64,000 nucleotides of DNA from Amycolatopsis sp. NBC_01488 (GCF_036227105.1 NZ_CP109434.1:3910001-3974000); one strand, 5' to 3'. Positions 8,806 through 17,924 are shown, counted from the stretch's first letter. The notes: generated by a model from the letters alone, not told the origin. Translations and numbers: made by a program.

Positions 8806-10302
8806 ATGGCGGGTGAGACACCGGACGGTGGCGTCCTGTGGCCACTCGTCGAGGCTTTGCGCCGGGTGTCGTGCCTGGTCGATCTGAACAGCAGGCAGCT
8901 GGTGCTCCAGGGTCTTTCCGACAAACTGGGTTATTCGTTGTCCGTTACCGAATACCCGCAGACGAACATGCATTTGTTCGCCATCGTCGAGGCTTGCCGT
9001 CAGCGGCCGGGCGGGCTCAACGCCCTGCTGGACGTGCTGGAACAGTTCGAGCCGGGAACCATCGCGATGACCGCGGTCCGCGGGATCATCGTCGACATGA
9101 CGACCTTGGACACCTGGTCGCCCGAAGAACGGCGGCAGCTGTTCGGCCTGCTGTCCGGGGTGACCGTTCCGAACGTCGCCGAGATCTACGGCCTGGTCGG
9201 CGGCGACGGTGCGCCGCGACTGCCGCCCGAAGCCTCGCTGGAGGACGCTTTCCTCTTGCTGGACACGATGAACTCGGGTTCGGACGGTCTGCCCAAGAGC
9301 CTGATGTTCGTCGAGCGCGTCGCGGCCCGGCTGCGGTTCGACCTGGCGGCGGAGGTCCGCAAGTGGGTCAAGGACATGGCCGCCCGGATGAACCTGACCG
9401 CGGAGATGGAAGCTTTCTGCGACCGGATCAAGGGTGTAGCCCGACCGGTCGAATCGCCGGCGCTGCGGTCCGAGGCCTACCTCGTGTTCCTCTTGCAGCC
9501 CGAGGGGCCGACCGGCGACCGGTACCGCTTGTCCCACTGGCGCCAGCTCGACGTTTCCGAAGGCTGGTACCCGGAACACGGGCAGGACTACGTCGGCGGT
9601 TTCGAAGAGATCAAGTACGAGGTGGCCGTGCTGGCCGAGAAGGTGGAAAGCGACTGGGCGCCTTACGAGCCCGACATCCGCCTCGACTTCATCCTCAGCC
9701 GTGACCTGCTCCACCTGGACGTCGACCAGTGGCAGTGGGAAGTGGAGACACCGGTGCCGGAGCCACTCGGCTGTCACTTCCCCCTGGGGGTACGCAGCCT
9801 CGAGCGGATGAAGCTGCGGAAGTGGCATCGCGCCTGGTTCGTCCGCTGGAAGGAACTGAAGGCCCAGGCCGGCGACGGTGGCCCCATCGCGCCGGAATCC
9901 GGGTTCTGGAGCATCGACGACGAGACGCGGAGCCTCCGCGAGCTGACGTCCCGGTTCGAAGCCCGGCCGGAACTCGTGGCCTTCGTGCTGAGCGCGCCTC
10001 CCCACGCGTTCACGGCGGAAAGCGACGAGATCGCGGTCGGCCTCCGCGCGGGATTCCCGATCATGGTCTGGCACCGAGAAAACTGTCGTTCGGAGGAATT
10101 TTCCCACACCGTGAAAGAACTACTGCACGCCGAGGACTCGCACCACCTGCTGGAGCGCCTGCGGCTCATCAGGCTGTCCGCTTTCGCCGAGGGACCGGAA
10201 GGAACGCACGTCGGCAGCCGGCTCGCGTTGCTGTACGACGATCCGGAACGGATCGTCCTGCCGCAGCGCCCGGGAGCCCCGGAGGCGGTGCCCACCGCAT
10301 GA
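8806..10302 (+). CDS. VMAP protein (vWA-MoxR-associated) with N-terminal EAD2 domain
   Basis: Residues about 9-100 match effector-associated domain 2, with CRQRPGGLNALLDVL as the clearest stretch (the C-x4-GGL-x-ALL pattern). The C-terminal half (about residues 225-480: YRLSHWRQLD, GFPIMVWHRENC, LALLYDDPERIVLP) matches the VMAP C-terminal domain. In the published description of actinobacterial STAND conflict systems, VMAP is one of three partners with a MoxR ATPase and a vWA protein; EADs recruit effectors by like-with-like contacts. GCGGAGGGG precedes the ATG at 8806, and its stop overlaps the next start as ATGA. No enzyme domain is seen in it, so the effector it recruits must be another EAD2 protein. 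Confidence 0.8.
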   Translation: MAGETPDGGVLWPLVEALRRVSCLVDLNSRQLVLQGLSDKLGYSLSVTEYPQTNMHLFAIVEACRQRPGGLNALLDVLEQFEPGTIAMTAVRGIIVDMTTLDTWSPEERRQLFGLLSGVTVPNVAEIYGLVGGDGAPRLPPEASLEDAFLLLDTMNSGSDGLPKSLMFVERVAARLRFDLAAEVRKWVKDMAARMNLTAEMEAFCDRIKGVARPVESPALRSEAYLVFLLQPEGPTGDRYRLSHWRQLDVSEGWYPEHGQDYVGGFEEIKYEVAVLAEKVESDWAPYEPDIRLDFILSRDLLHLDVDQWQWEVETPVPEPLGCHFPLGVRSLERMKLRKWHRAWFVRWKELKAQAGDGGPIAPESGFWSIDDETRSLRELTSRFEARPELVAFVLSAPPHAFTAESDEIAVGLRAGFPIMVWHRENCRSEEFSHTVKELLHAEDSHHLLERLRLIRLSAFAEGPEGTHVGSRLALLYDDPERIVLPQRPGAPEAVPTA

Positions 10303-11336
10303 CGGACACCGGATCGGGCAACCACACCCCGGACTGGCGGGTCTACCGCGGAACGGGGATTCCCGACGACGCCCCGGACGCTCTGCCGAGCCCGCCGCCC
10401 TGGCGGCAGTTCAACGGCGAAGGCACGGCCCGGTACCCGAAGGACGACGACGGCGAAGGGAGCCGCAGGATCGGTCGGCTGCGCTCGCAGCCGCGGGTTC
10501 CCGGCCCGCGCGAAGTGGCCATGGTCAACGCGGCCATCTACCTGCGCCGTCCGCTGCTGGTGACCGGTCGCCCGGGCACGGGAAAATCGAGCCTGGCCTA
10601 TCTGGTGGCGACCGAGCTCGGTCTCGGCCCGGTGCTGAAATGGCCGGTTTCCAGCCGGACGACCCTCAAGGACGGGCTTTATCTCTACGACGCCATCGGC
10701 CGCGTGCAAGCGGCGCGCGCGAACGGCGAAGAACAGCCCGACATCGGCGACTACATCCGGCTCGGCCCGCTCGGAACCGCATTGCTGCCATTCGAAAAAC
10801 CGCGCGTGCTGCTCATCGACGAGCTCGACAAGAGCGACATCGACCTGCCGAACGACCTGCTCAACGTCTTCGAGGACGGCGATTACGAAATCGACGAGCT
10901 CGTCCGGATCGCCCAGCAACGGCCGGAAGTGCCGGTGCTCACGAACGACCGCGGCGGGTCGGCCGTCGTCAAGGACGGCCGGGTCCGGCCGCGGGCTTTC
11001 CCGATCGTCATCATCACGAGCAATGGTGAACGAGAATTCCCGCCCGCATTCCTGCGAAGGTGCTTGCTGCTGGAAATGCGACCGCCGACTTCCGAACAGC
11101 TCGGGCAGATGGTGGCGGCGCAGTTCGGGGAAACCGACCAGGTGGACGTTCAGCGGCTCATCCGTCAGTTCCTCGAGACCAGCGGACGCGTCGGCGGCCT
11201 GGCCGCCGACCAGTTGCTCAACGCCGTGCACCTCGCCGCGGAACTCGCGACGTCCGGCGCTTACCAGACTGACGCCGAGTGGAAGGAACTCCGCGAGGCG
11301 ATCTGGCACCCGCTGTCGTCCCTGGAGGCGGAATGA
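10299..11336 (+). CDS. MoxR-type AAA+ ATPase of the VMAP system
   Basis: The 345-residue ATPase has Walker A GRPGTGKSS at residues 90-98, Walker B VLLIDELDKSD near 170, a sensor stretch ITSNGEREFPPAFLRRC, and a helical lid. Members of the MoxR branch act as chaperone-like remodelers paired with vWA proteins. The first 70 residues are Pro/Gly-rich and probably flexible. Both ends overlap the neighbours by ATGA, so the three proteins are translated in step and probably form one complex. Confidence 0.87.
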   Translation: MTDTGSGNHTPDWRVYRGTGIPDDAPDALPSPPPWRQFNGEGTARYPKDDDGEGSRRIGRLRSQPRVPGPREVAMVNAAIYLRRPLLVTGRPGTGKSSLAYLVATELGLGPVLKWPVSSRTTLKDGLYLYDAIGRVQAARANGEEQPDIGDYIRLGPLGTALLPFEKPRVLLIDELDKSDIDLPNDLLNVFEDGDYEIDELVRIAQQRPEVPVLTNDRGGSAVVKDGRVRPRAFPIVIITSNGEREFPPAFLRRCLLLEMRPPTSEQLGQMVAAQFGETDQVDVQRLIRQFLETSGRVGGLAADQLLNAVHLAAELATSGAYQTDAEWKELREAIWHPLSSLEAE

Positions 11337-14300
11337 CCGCCGACGAGACGCCGCCCCCGGACACCCCGCCGCCGTCCCTGAAACGCGGGGAGCTGACCTG
11401 GCGGGAAGTCCGCGACGCCGTCTGGCTGGCCAGGCGGTTCGGTGCGGAGTGGTTGCCGGGAGAGCCCGGTCGGCCGGTCGAGCCGGAACCGGTACGCCCG
11501 GCGGAAACCGCGGAACGGACGTCGCCTGAGCCGGAAGATCCTCTTCCGCCGGCCGAGGAACCGGAGGGGGTCCCGTCGCGGCGGGAACGGAAACCGGCGG
11601 GCCTCGACCAGCCGGCTCCGTGGGCCCAGGAGATCTTCGAACCCGGTGAGCGCGGGTTCCTCCGCGCCACCGGCGTCATCGCCGACGACGGCCAGGAAAC
11701 CGCGCCGCTGCTCACGTCGATCGGTCCGGCACTGGACACCCGGGGCGTCTCCCGGGCTCTGCGTCCGCTCATGCGTGCTTCGCCATCGCCGTGGGCCACG
11801 GTCCTGGACGAGGAGGCCACGGCGACCCGGGCCGCCGACGACGGGATGTGGCTGCCGGTGTGGCAGCCCGGCCTGTGGCACAAGTTCGAGCTGTCGCTCG
11901 TGGTGGACACCGCTCCCTCGATGGAGATCTGGCAGAACACGGTCCGGGAGTTCCGGAACCTGGCCCGCCGTCAGGGAGCGTTCCGCGACGTGCGGGTGCA
12001 CCTGATGGACAGCTCCGAACCGTCGCCCGGCGATCCGGTGCTGCGTGCGGAAGGGCCCGGCGGAGCGCGCTACCGCGCCCGGGACCTCGCCGACCCCACC
12101 GGACGCCGGCTCATCCTGGTGGTGACGGACGCGATCGGCTCCACCTGGCACGACGGCGTGGCGCACGAGATGCTGGCCCGGTGGTCCGAGCAGATGCCGG
12201 TGGCCGTCGCACACGTGCTGCCCCAACGGCTTTGGACGTGGGGCGGCCTTTCGCCGAGCCGGCTCCGCCTGTCCGCGGCGGCTCCCGGGGTGCCCAACCG
12301 GCGGCTGCGGGTGCGGCCCCGCGAACCGGTGCCCGGCGACGCGCCGGCGGCGGCCAAGGGCGCGGTCGCCGTGCCGGTGCTCAACCTGTCCGAGGCGTGG
12401 CTGGGCGATTGGGCGAAGCTGGTCTCGACGGCGACCACGATCGAAACGACGGCCGTCCTCGCACACCGCGACCACCGCAAGCGGCTGGCCGCCGGTCCGC
12501 CCGCCGAGCCACCGGAAGAGCTGACGCCGCGCACTCGCGTCCTCCGTTTCCGGACCTACGCTTCCGCGCAGGCTTTCCAGCTCGCCGGCCTCCTGGCCGC
12601 GGCGCCGTTGAACCTGCCGTTGATGCGGCTGGTCCAACGCGTACTGCTGCCGAGTTCGGGGTTGCCGGCCCTGGCCGAAGTGCTTCTCGGGGATTTGATC
12701 CAGCGGATCTCCCGCTCCGCCACGCCGTCGGATCCGTCGGAAGTGACGTTCGAATTCCGCGACGGAGTGCGCGCGGAGCTTCTATCGGGTGAAAGGCGCG
12801 ATACGACCGTCCGGGTAGCCCGCGTGCTGGGGCAGTACGCAGGGGCGCGGATCGCGGCACTGCGCAACTACCGCGACGCCGTGGACGACCCCGACAAGAC
12901 GTCACGACTCGAAGCGTCCCCGGAGAATGTCCCGTACCTGCGCGTTCAAGAAGCGGTCTTCCGCGCTTTGTCCGGAAGGTACGCCCGCCGTGCGAAGAAA
13001 CTGAGCGAGGAGCTGCTACCTCGGACCGGTGAGCTGGTGGGCGGCCCGGCGCCCGGATCCCCTACTGTGGGGCGTAACACCGATTCTGTATCAATTCAGA
13101 AGGATCTGATCTTGACCACGACCGACACCCTGGAGTCCGCGGGTGCCACCACCCCTTCCGGAGGAGACGACGCCGTGACCACTCCCGCATCGACCGTCTC
13201 GGGCGCAGGTTCGCGGGCAACCCGGACAGGCCCGCACATCTGGGGGACCGTCCCGCTGCGCAACCCCGACTTCGTCGGCCGAGCCGAGTTGCTGGACCAG
13301 CTCAGGGAGCGGCTCTTCCAAGCCGGCGGGGCGACCGCGGTTCTCCCCGAGGCACTGCACGGCATGGGTGGTGTGGGCAAGTCCCAGACGGTGGTCGAAT
13401 ACATTTATCGACATGCCAATGAATATGACGTGATTTGGTGGATACCCGCCGAGCAGCCGTCGCAGATCTCAAGGAGTCTCGTCGAGCTCGCCAAACGCCT
13501 CGGCTTGCAAGTACCGGGTACGGCGGACGCGGCGGTGCCGGGCGTGCTGGAAGCACTGCGGCGAGGCGAACCGTATTCACGCTGGTTGCTGGTGTTCGAC
13601 AATGCAGATCGGCCCGACGTGGTCAGTCCGTTCTTCCCGGCGATTTCTGGTGACACCGGGCACATTGTCGTCACTTCTCGCAACTCGCAATGGTCAGGCG
13701 TGGCTCGCACCGTCGAGGTCGACCTCTTCACCCGGAAAGAAAGCAAGGAGCTGCTCCGAAAAGCCGGCGGAGAGATCACGGACGCGGACGCCGACGTGCT
13801 CGCGGAAGCGCTGGGCGACCTGCCCCTGGCCGTCGAGCAAGCGGCGGCGTGGCGGGCGCAGACCGGCATGCCGGTCGGGGAATACCTGCAGCTGCTGGAC
13901 CAGAACCTCGCCGAGCTGACGACGGAGTTCGAGACCGGTGACTACCAGCGTTCCGTCGCCGCGGCCTGGAACGTCCCGCTGGCGAAGCTCCGAGCGTCGC
14001 ACCCGGCCGCTTTGCAGCTACTCCAGGTGTGCGCCTTCTTCGGCCCGGAACCGATTTCCCGTAACCTCTTCACCGCGGTGCGGAACGCGCCGGTACCCGA
14101 CGCGCTTGGTGACGCCCTCAGTCAGCCGATCAAGCTCAACCTGGCGATCCGAGAGATCAGCCGCTACAGCCTGGCGCGACTGGATCATCGCAACAACACC
14201 CTCCAGCTGCACCGGTTGGTGCAGACGGTGCTGAAGAATCAGCTGTCTGAAGCCGACCGGGACGAGATGCGGCACGCGGTGCACGTGTTGCTGGTGCATG

Positions 14301-15724
14301 GCGACCCCAACGATCCGGAGAACTCGGCCAATTGGAAAACCTATTCCGAGCTCCTTCCGCATGCAATGGTGTCGCGGATGATGGAGTGCCGGTCCGACGC
14401 CTGGGTGCGCCGGATGATGGTCAACCTGGTTCGCTACCTCGTCAGTTACGGAGACTACGAAGGTGCGCGCGAGACATCTCGTGAGGCGCTCGAGAAGTGG
14501 CGGGAAATGTTCGGCGAGAGCGACCCCGACACGCTGTCGATGGCCCGGCTCCAAGGGGTCTCGCTGTGGCGGCTCGGCCGCATGGAAGAGGCTCGAAACC
14601 TCAACAGCCGCACTTATGAACTGGTGAAGGAGACGATGGGGGAGGAGAACGAGCTCTTTCTCAGTGTCGCCAACACGGTGCGGCAGGACATGCGGTCGCT
14701 GGGGCGCTTCGACCGAGAGCTGGGAATGGGCGAGGAGATCTTCGAACAGTCCAGGCGCGTTCTCGGCGAAGACGACCCGGGAACACTGGCCGCGGGCAAC
14801 AACCTCGCCGGCACACTTCGCCTCATGGGAAAGTTCTTCGAAGCGCGCGATCTCGACGAATACGTCTGGCGGCGCAAGAAGATCGTGCTCGGGGAGGAGC
14901 ACGTCGACACGTTCTTGACGCTGAACGCGTTCGCCATGGACCTACGGGAATGCGGCAGGTACGTCGAGGCGTGCGAACTCCAGGAACAAACGCTGAACCG
15001 GCAGCGGGAGGTCGTCGGCGTCGACCACCCGCGGACGATCGGTGCGATGCGCAATCTCGCCGTTGCCCGGCGCAAGGCGGGTGATCACGATGGCGCTTAT
15101 GAGTTGTCGAAGGAGTGCGTGCAGCGCTATCGACGCCGGCTCGGTGATCGGCATCTCGACACCATCACATCCGAGATGTGCATGGCCGCCGACCTGCGGC
15201 ACCGGGGTGACTTGGCGGGGGCGCTGGACCTCGGTGAGTCGAGCCATCAGCTGTTCATCGAAACCTATGGTTCGGAACACCCCTTCACCCTGGTTGCGGC
15301 CATAAATCTCGGCGTCACCCTTCGGTTGATCGGCAGTCTCGAACGCGCCCACCGGCTCGATGAACAGACGGCCACGTCGTTGCGGCAGGTCTTCGGGGAC
15401 GACCACCCCTCGACGTTGGTCTGCGTCACCAATTTGGCGAGTGACCTGGCGGCGCTGGGCCGGATCCAGGAAGCGCACGACCTCGACGTCGCCAACCTGG
15501 AGCGATCGGCCCGCGTACTCGGTCCGGACCACCCCGCAACATTGGCGATTGCGGTCAACCTGTCGATCGACCTGCGCGCCATGGGCCGCGACGACGAAGC
15601 CACCATCCTGCACGGGAACACTCTCGAACGGCTCCGGACCGCGCTCGGCGAGGGGCACCCGGCCGTCGCCGCCGCGGTCAAGTCCGAGCGGGCCAACTGC
15701 GACACCGATACCATGCAACTCTGA
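11333..15724 (+). CDS. vWA-NB-ARC-TPR protein (SAV_2336-type / FxSxx-system STAND sensor)
   Basis: This 1463-residue protein combines three parts. Residues about 175-560 look like the SAV_2336-type vWA region, with a degenerate metal site DTAPSM at 192-197. An NB-ARC ATPase follows: the WGTVPLRNPDFVGR entry motif, P-loop GMGGVGKS at 677-684, Walker B LLVFDNAD, then LPLAVEQAAAW. From about 1030 to the end run kinesin-light-chain-like TPRs of about 42 residues, each with an H-P-x-T-L-like turn (DHPSTL, DHPATL). The entry motif and TPR tail are those of STAND proteins of FxSxx peptide systems. It supplies the vWA partner of the VMAP trio and, through the STAND core, a sensor. It starts by ATGA overlap and converges on the HExxH gene. 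Confidence 0.85.
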   Translation: MTADETPPPDTPPPSLKRGELTWREVRDAVWLARRFGAEWLPGEPGRPVEPEPVRPAETAERTSPEPEDPLPPAEEPEGVPSRRERKPAGLDQPAPWAQEIFEPGERGFLRATGVIADDGQETAPLLTSIGPALDTRGVSRALRPLMRASPSPWATVLDEEATATRAADDGMWLPVWQPGLWHKFELSLVVDTAPSMEIWQNTVREFRNLARRQGAFRDVRVHLMDSSEPSPGDPVLRAEGPGGARYRARDLADPTGRRLILVVTDAIGSTWHDGVAHEMLARWSEQMPVAVAHVLPQRLWTWGGLSPSRLRLSAAAPGVPNRRLRVRPREPVPGDAPAAAKGAVAVPVLNLSEAWLGDWAKLVSTATTIETTAVLAHRDHRKRLAAGPPAEPPEELTPRTRVLRFRTYASAQAFQLAGLLAAAPLNLPLMRLVQRVLLPSSGLPALAEVLLGDLIQRISRSATPSDPSEVTFEFRDGVRAELLSGERRDTTVRVARVLGQYAGARIAALRNYRDAVDDPDKTSRLEASPENVPYLRVQEAVFRALSGRYARRAKKLSEELLPRTGELVGGPAPGSPTVGRNTDSVSIQKDLILTTTDTLESAGATTPSGGDDAVTTPASTVSGAGSRATRTGPHIWGTVPLRNPDFVGRAELLDQLRERLFQAGGATAVLPEALHGMGGVGKSQTVVEYIYRHANEYDVIWWIPAEQPSQISRSLVELAKRLGLQVPGTADAAVPGVLEALRRGEPYSRWLLVFDNADRPDVVSPFFPAISGDTGHIVVTSRNSQWSGVARTVEVDLFTRKESKELLRKAGGEITDADADVLAEALGDLPLAVEQAAAWRAQTGMPVGEYLQLLDQNLAELTTEFETGDYQRSVAAAWNVPLAKLRASHPAALQLLQVCAFFGPEPISRNLFTAVRNAPVPDALGDALSQPIKLNLAIREISRYSLARLDHRNNTLQLHRLVQTVLKNQLSEADRDEMRHAVHVLLVHGDPNDPENSANWKTYSELLPHAMVSRMMECRSDAWVRRMMVNLVRYLVSYGDYEGARETSREALEKWREMFGESDPDTLSMARLQGVSLWRLGRMEEARNLNSRTYELVKETMGEENELFLSVANTVRQDMRSLGRFDRELGMGEEIFEQSRRVLGEDDPGTLAAGNNLAGTLRLMGKFFEARDLDEYVWRRKKIVLGEEHVDTFLTLNAFAMDLRECGRYVEACELQEQTLNRQREVVGVDHPRTIGAMRNLAVARRKAGDHDGAYELSKECVQRYRRRLGDRHLDTITSEMCMAADLRHRGDLAGALDLGESSHQLFIETYGSEHPFTLVAAINLGVTLRLIGSLERAHRLDEQTATSLRQVFGDDHPSTLVCVTNLASDLAALGRIQEAHDLDVANLERSARVLGPDHPATLAIAVNLSIDLRAMGRDDEATILHGNTLERLRTALGEGHPAVAAAVKSERANCDTDTMQL

Positions 15725-15733
15725 ACCGGGCGT

Positions 15734-15767
15734 GGCCACACCCGCCGGTCAACCGGCGGGTGCGGCC
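15734..15767. terminator. Bidirectional hairpin between convergent genes
   Basis: Arms GGCCACACCCGCCGG and CCGGCGGGTGCGGCC pair with one mismatch around the loop TCAA. The loop contains the stop codon of the leftward HExxH gene (15749-15751), so the stem covers that gene's last codons. It sits just after the stop of the rightward gene and can end both transcripts. Confidence 0.6.
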
Positions 15768-17512
15768 GTGATCAGCCACTCAACCAGCTCGACTGGCAGG
15801 TCACCCGGGTCTTCGCGGCTGAGCAGCCGATCCCGGATCCCGAGTACCAGGTGGGGTGCGGTGAGCAACGCGGTCCGCTGGCCGGCCGCTGCCATGGTGA
15901 GACCAAGGCCGAGCCACGCTTGGTCGTCTTGGGGAGTCGTCCGGATCGTCGCCGCGTAAGTACTTCGCGCTGTGCTGAGATCGCCGTTCACGTAGGCCAG
16001 ATCCGCCGCCGAAAGGTTTCGGCGACGCGCGGTTTGCCCAAGGAAGTGCAGCCTGAGCAGGTCCATGCGCGGTGACCGGGGCACGGACCGGTGCCACGGC
16101 GTCACTTCGCCGGGGCCGACCGGTGGCCGTGGTGGCTCGGTGCGTGCTGCCCAGGCGTCGGTAGCCTCGATTACCCAGCTTTCGTCGGGGCGGAGATGGC
16201 GAAGGCGCCAGGTGGCCTGCTCCTCGTTTGCCACGCGAGTCACTGTTTCATCGAGTTCGCTCGGGACGGCGGCAGGGTCGACCGAGTCCAGCCGGTCGGA
16301 CAGGGACGCCACGAACTGCCGACCGAGCTCAGTCAGGGCATCGGAAGCCAACAGCACATCGATCGTCTGTCGCACCTGGTGCCTTCGGTAGGCGTAGCTG
16401 AACCAGGCATGCCGTCCGGCGGTTTCGTCTTGCCTGAGCTGCACTCGCCAGAACTCCACGGCGGTCAGGAACGCGAAGATCCCGTGCAGAAGTCCGCTCG
16501 CGGGGCGGGGATCGTCACGCCACGGCGCGTACAGGAGCTTGCCGAAATCCGGGTCGACCAGGTCGACGAGTTCCAGGAGCGCGTTCATCTTGGAATGCTG
16601 GAGTTCGTGGACGAGCGTTTCGGCCAAATCGACAGCGGAATACTTCGCTGTCATGGCGATCGCGCCGAAGGCGTTTGAGGAAGAGGCGCCGGTGAAGAAG
16701 TTTTCGCTTTCAAGCGGAACGAGAGTGGACATTCCGTGGGCCAACTCATCCGCGAATCCAGCGTAGTGCGAGGTGAGGATCTGCCACGCCTCACCGAGAA
16801 GCTTGGTCCATTCGGAGTATTCCGGCGGGTCCAGTGGGTCGGGCGGGACCGGCGCCGAAAAGACCCGGTACGGGCCGCGGTCGTCGATCTCCACGGAAAG
16901 TCGGGCTCCGTGCGATTCGACCGTGTGGCGACGAGCCGGGAAGAAACCGGGACCGGGCAGCGGGGGGTCGAATTCGACGGAGACGCCGGTGAGTGTGCGC
17001 AGGGAGCCCGAGCCGTCCGCGGCTGTCTCGAGAATCGCCTTACCAGCCGGGAACGCCAACGGAAGCTCGAGCTGACCGACTGTCGGCAGCGTAACGACAC
17101 CGTGCACGACCGGGACATCGATGGTGCAGGGGATGCCGCATCGCAGTGCCGCGGCACCGGCGAGTGACGCGAGGTAGTCCAGATCTGTCCGGAGCGGTGT
17201 GCTGTCGAGGGGCGCTCCGGAAAGCTTCCGAAGCGATCGGGTGAGCCAGACGCCGACAGACGGGTGCAGCAACAGCTCGTCGACGATTTCGGAATTGCGG
17301 CGTTCCGCAGCGACGAGGATGGGCCACGCATATGTCGATACGGCGCGCTTTTCCGTGGCTTCGAGCAGCTCGATCAGCGCCCTCAGCTGGAGTTTTCGCC
17401 GGCTGAGCTGACTGGCTCGCAGCTGGTTAATGACGAGCTTTCCCGCCGGTCCGGCGGAAAGCTGGGTGAACGACGACCGCGGCAGCTGGTGCCGTGGCAG
17501 CTCGACCGGCAT
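15749..17512 (-). CDS. aKG-HExxH-type peptide beta-hydroxylase (FxsB HExxH domain homologue)
   Basis: The 587-residue protein carries HELQH at residues 302-306, followed by YAPWRDDPRP and LLHG with His343 as the likely third metal ligand. This is the layout of the HExxH domain fused to radical-SAM FxsB maturases of FxSxx peptides; stand-alone relatives are named alpha-ketoglutarate-dependent peptide beta-hydroxylases. No CxxxCxxC radical-SAM motif is present, so only the HExxH activity is expected. It is cytoplasmic by appearance. AAGGAG lies 9 bases before the ATG. It follows the small peptide gene by 60 bases on the same strand, the natural substrate, and converges on the vWA-STAND gene. 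Confidence 0.8.
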   Translation of the reverse strand: MPVELPRHQLPRSSFTQLSAGPAGKLVINQLRASQLSRRKLQLRALIELLEATEKRAVSTYAWPILVAAERRNSEIVDELLLHPSVGVWLTRSLRKLSGAPLDSTPLRTDLDYLASLAGAAALRCGIPCTIDVPVVHGVVTLPTVGQLELPLAFPAGKAILETAADGSGSLRTLTGVSVEFDPPLPGPGFFPARRHTVESHGARLSVEIDDRGPYRVFSAPVPPDPLDPPEYSEWTKLLGEAWQILTSHYAGFADELAHGMSTLVPLESENFFTGASSSNAFGAIAMTAKYSAVDLAETLVHELQHSKMNALLELVDLVDPDFGKLLYAPWRDDPRPASGLLHGIFAFLTAVEFWRVQLRQDETAGRHAWFSYAYRRHQVRQTIDVLLASDALTELGRQFVASLSDRLDSVDPAAVPSELDETVTRVANEEQATWRLRHLRPDESWVIEATDAWAARTEPPRPPVGPGEVTPWHRSVPRSPRMDLLRLHFLGQTARRRNLSAADLAYVNGDLSTARSTYAATIRTTPQDDQAWLGLGLTMAAAGQRTALLTAPHLVLGIRDRLLSREDPGDLPVELVEWLITAAPAG

Positions 17513-17572
17513 CCGGTTTGTCTCCTTTTCGCCGGTTCACCTGAAGTGAATCGCGGAGCTCCCAGGTGCGGA

Positions 17573-17749
17573 TCAGAGCTTGATCTGTCCTTGCTCCTGA
17601 ATCTCGTCGACGTCGACGTGTTTCGCGTTCTCGAAGACCTTCCTGATCGCCGAGTCGAGCGACGGCGTGCGGATGGTGCGCAGTTCCACGAGGGAAACCC
17701 TGGTGAGATCGAGCAATTCCGTGCGTACGTCCGAATCGGTTGACCCCAC
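17573..17749 (-). CDS. Small peptide, candidate substrate of the HExxH hydroxylase (FxSxx-like leader)
   Basis: A GTG at 17749 with GGGAGG 9 bases upstream opens a 58-codon frame ending at TGA 17575-17573. The leader half reads ELLDLTRVSLVELRT, then a helical SAIRKVF, which resembles the leader of FxSxx-COOH precursor peptides. The C-terminal half is different: KHVDVDEIQEQGQIKL, without the F-x-S-x-x end. Asp, His and Gln in this tail are plausible hydroxylation sites. The gene is immediately upstream of the HExxH gene. Recognition is by leader shape and position; no exact family match can be claimed. Confidence 0.68.
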   Translation of the reverse strand: MGSTDSDVRTELLDLTRVSLVELRTIRTPSLDSAIRKVFENAKHVDVDEIQEQGQIKL

Positions 17750-17880
17750 GCCGACCAGCCTCCCTATCGCGACCGCGTTGTCCCATTATGCCTGACGGAC
17801 GGGTCGGCGGAAACCGTCCGACAGTCGGATCCGCGCAAGCCGTGTCTGGGTTCCCGCCCGAACCGGCACACGGTGGGGGT

Positions 17881-17924
17881 CCGGGGGCTCGCCCCCGGCG
17901 GGGGCCTGGGGGCTCGGCCCCCAG
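17881..17924. repeat. Two GC-rich hairpins
   Basis: CCGGGGGC-TC-GCCCCCGG (17881-17898) and CTGGGGGC-TCG-GCCCCCAG (17906-17924) are two perfect 8-bp hairpins 7 bases apart. They lie between the peptide gene and the tRNA gene. The form resembles short dispersed repeats of actinomycete intergenic regions, which I cannot confirm from one window. Confidence 0.55.

Noticed and set aside
17573..17749. True FxSxx-COOH cyclophane precursor
   Set aside because: The C-terminus ends in GQIKL without Phe or Ser at the needed places, and no radical-SAM maturase is nearby.
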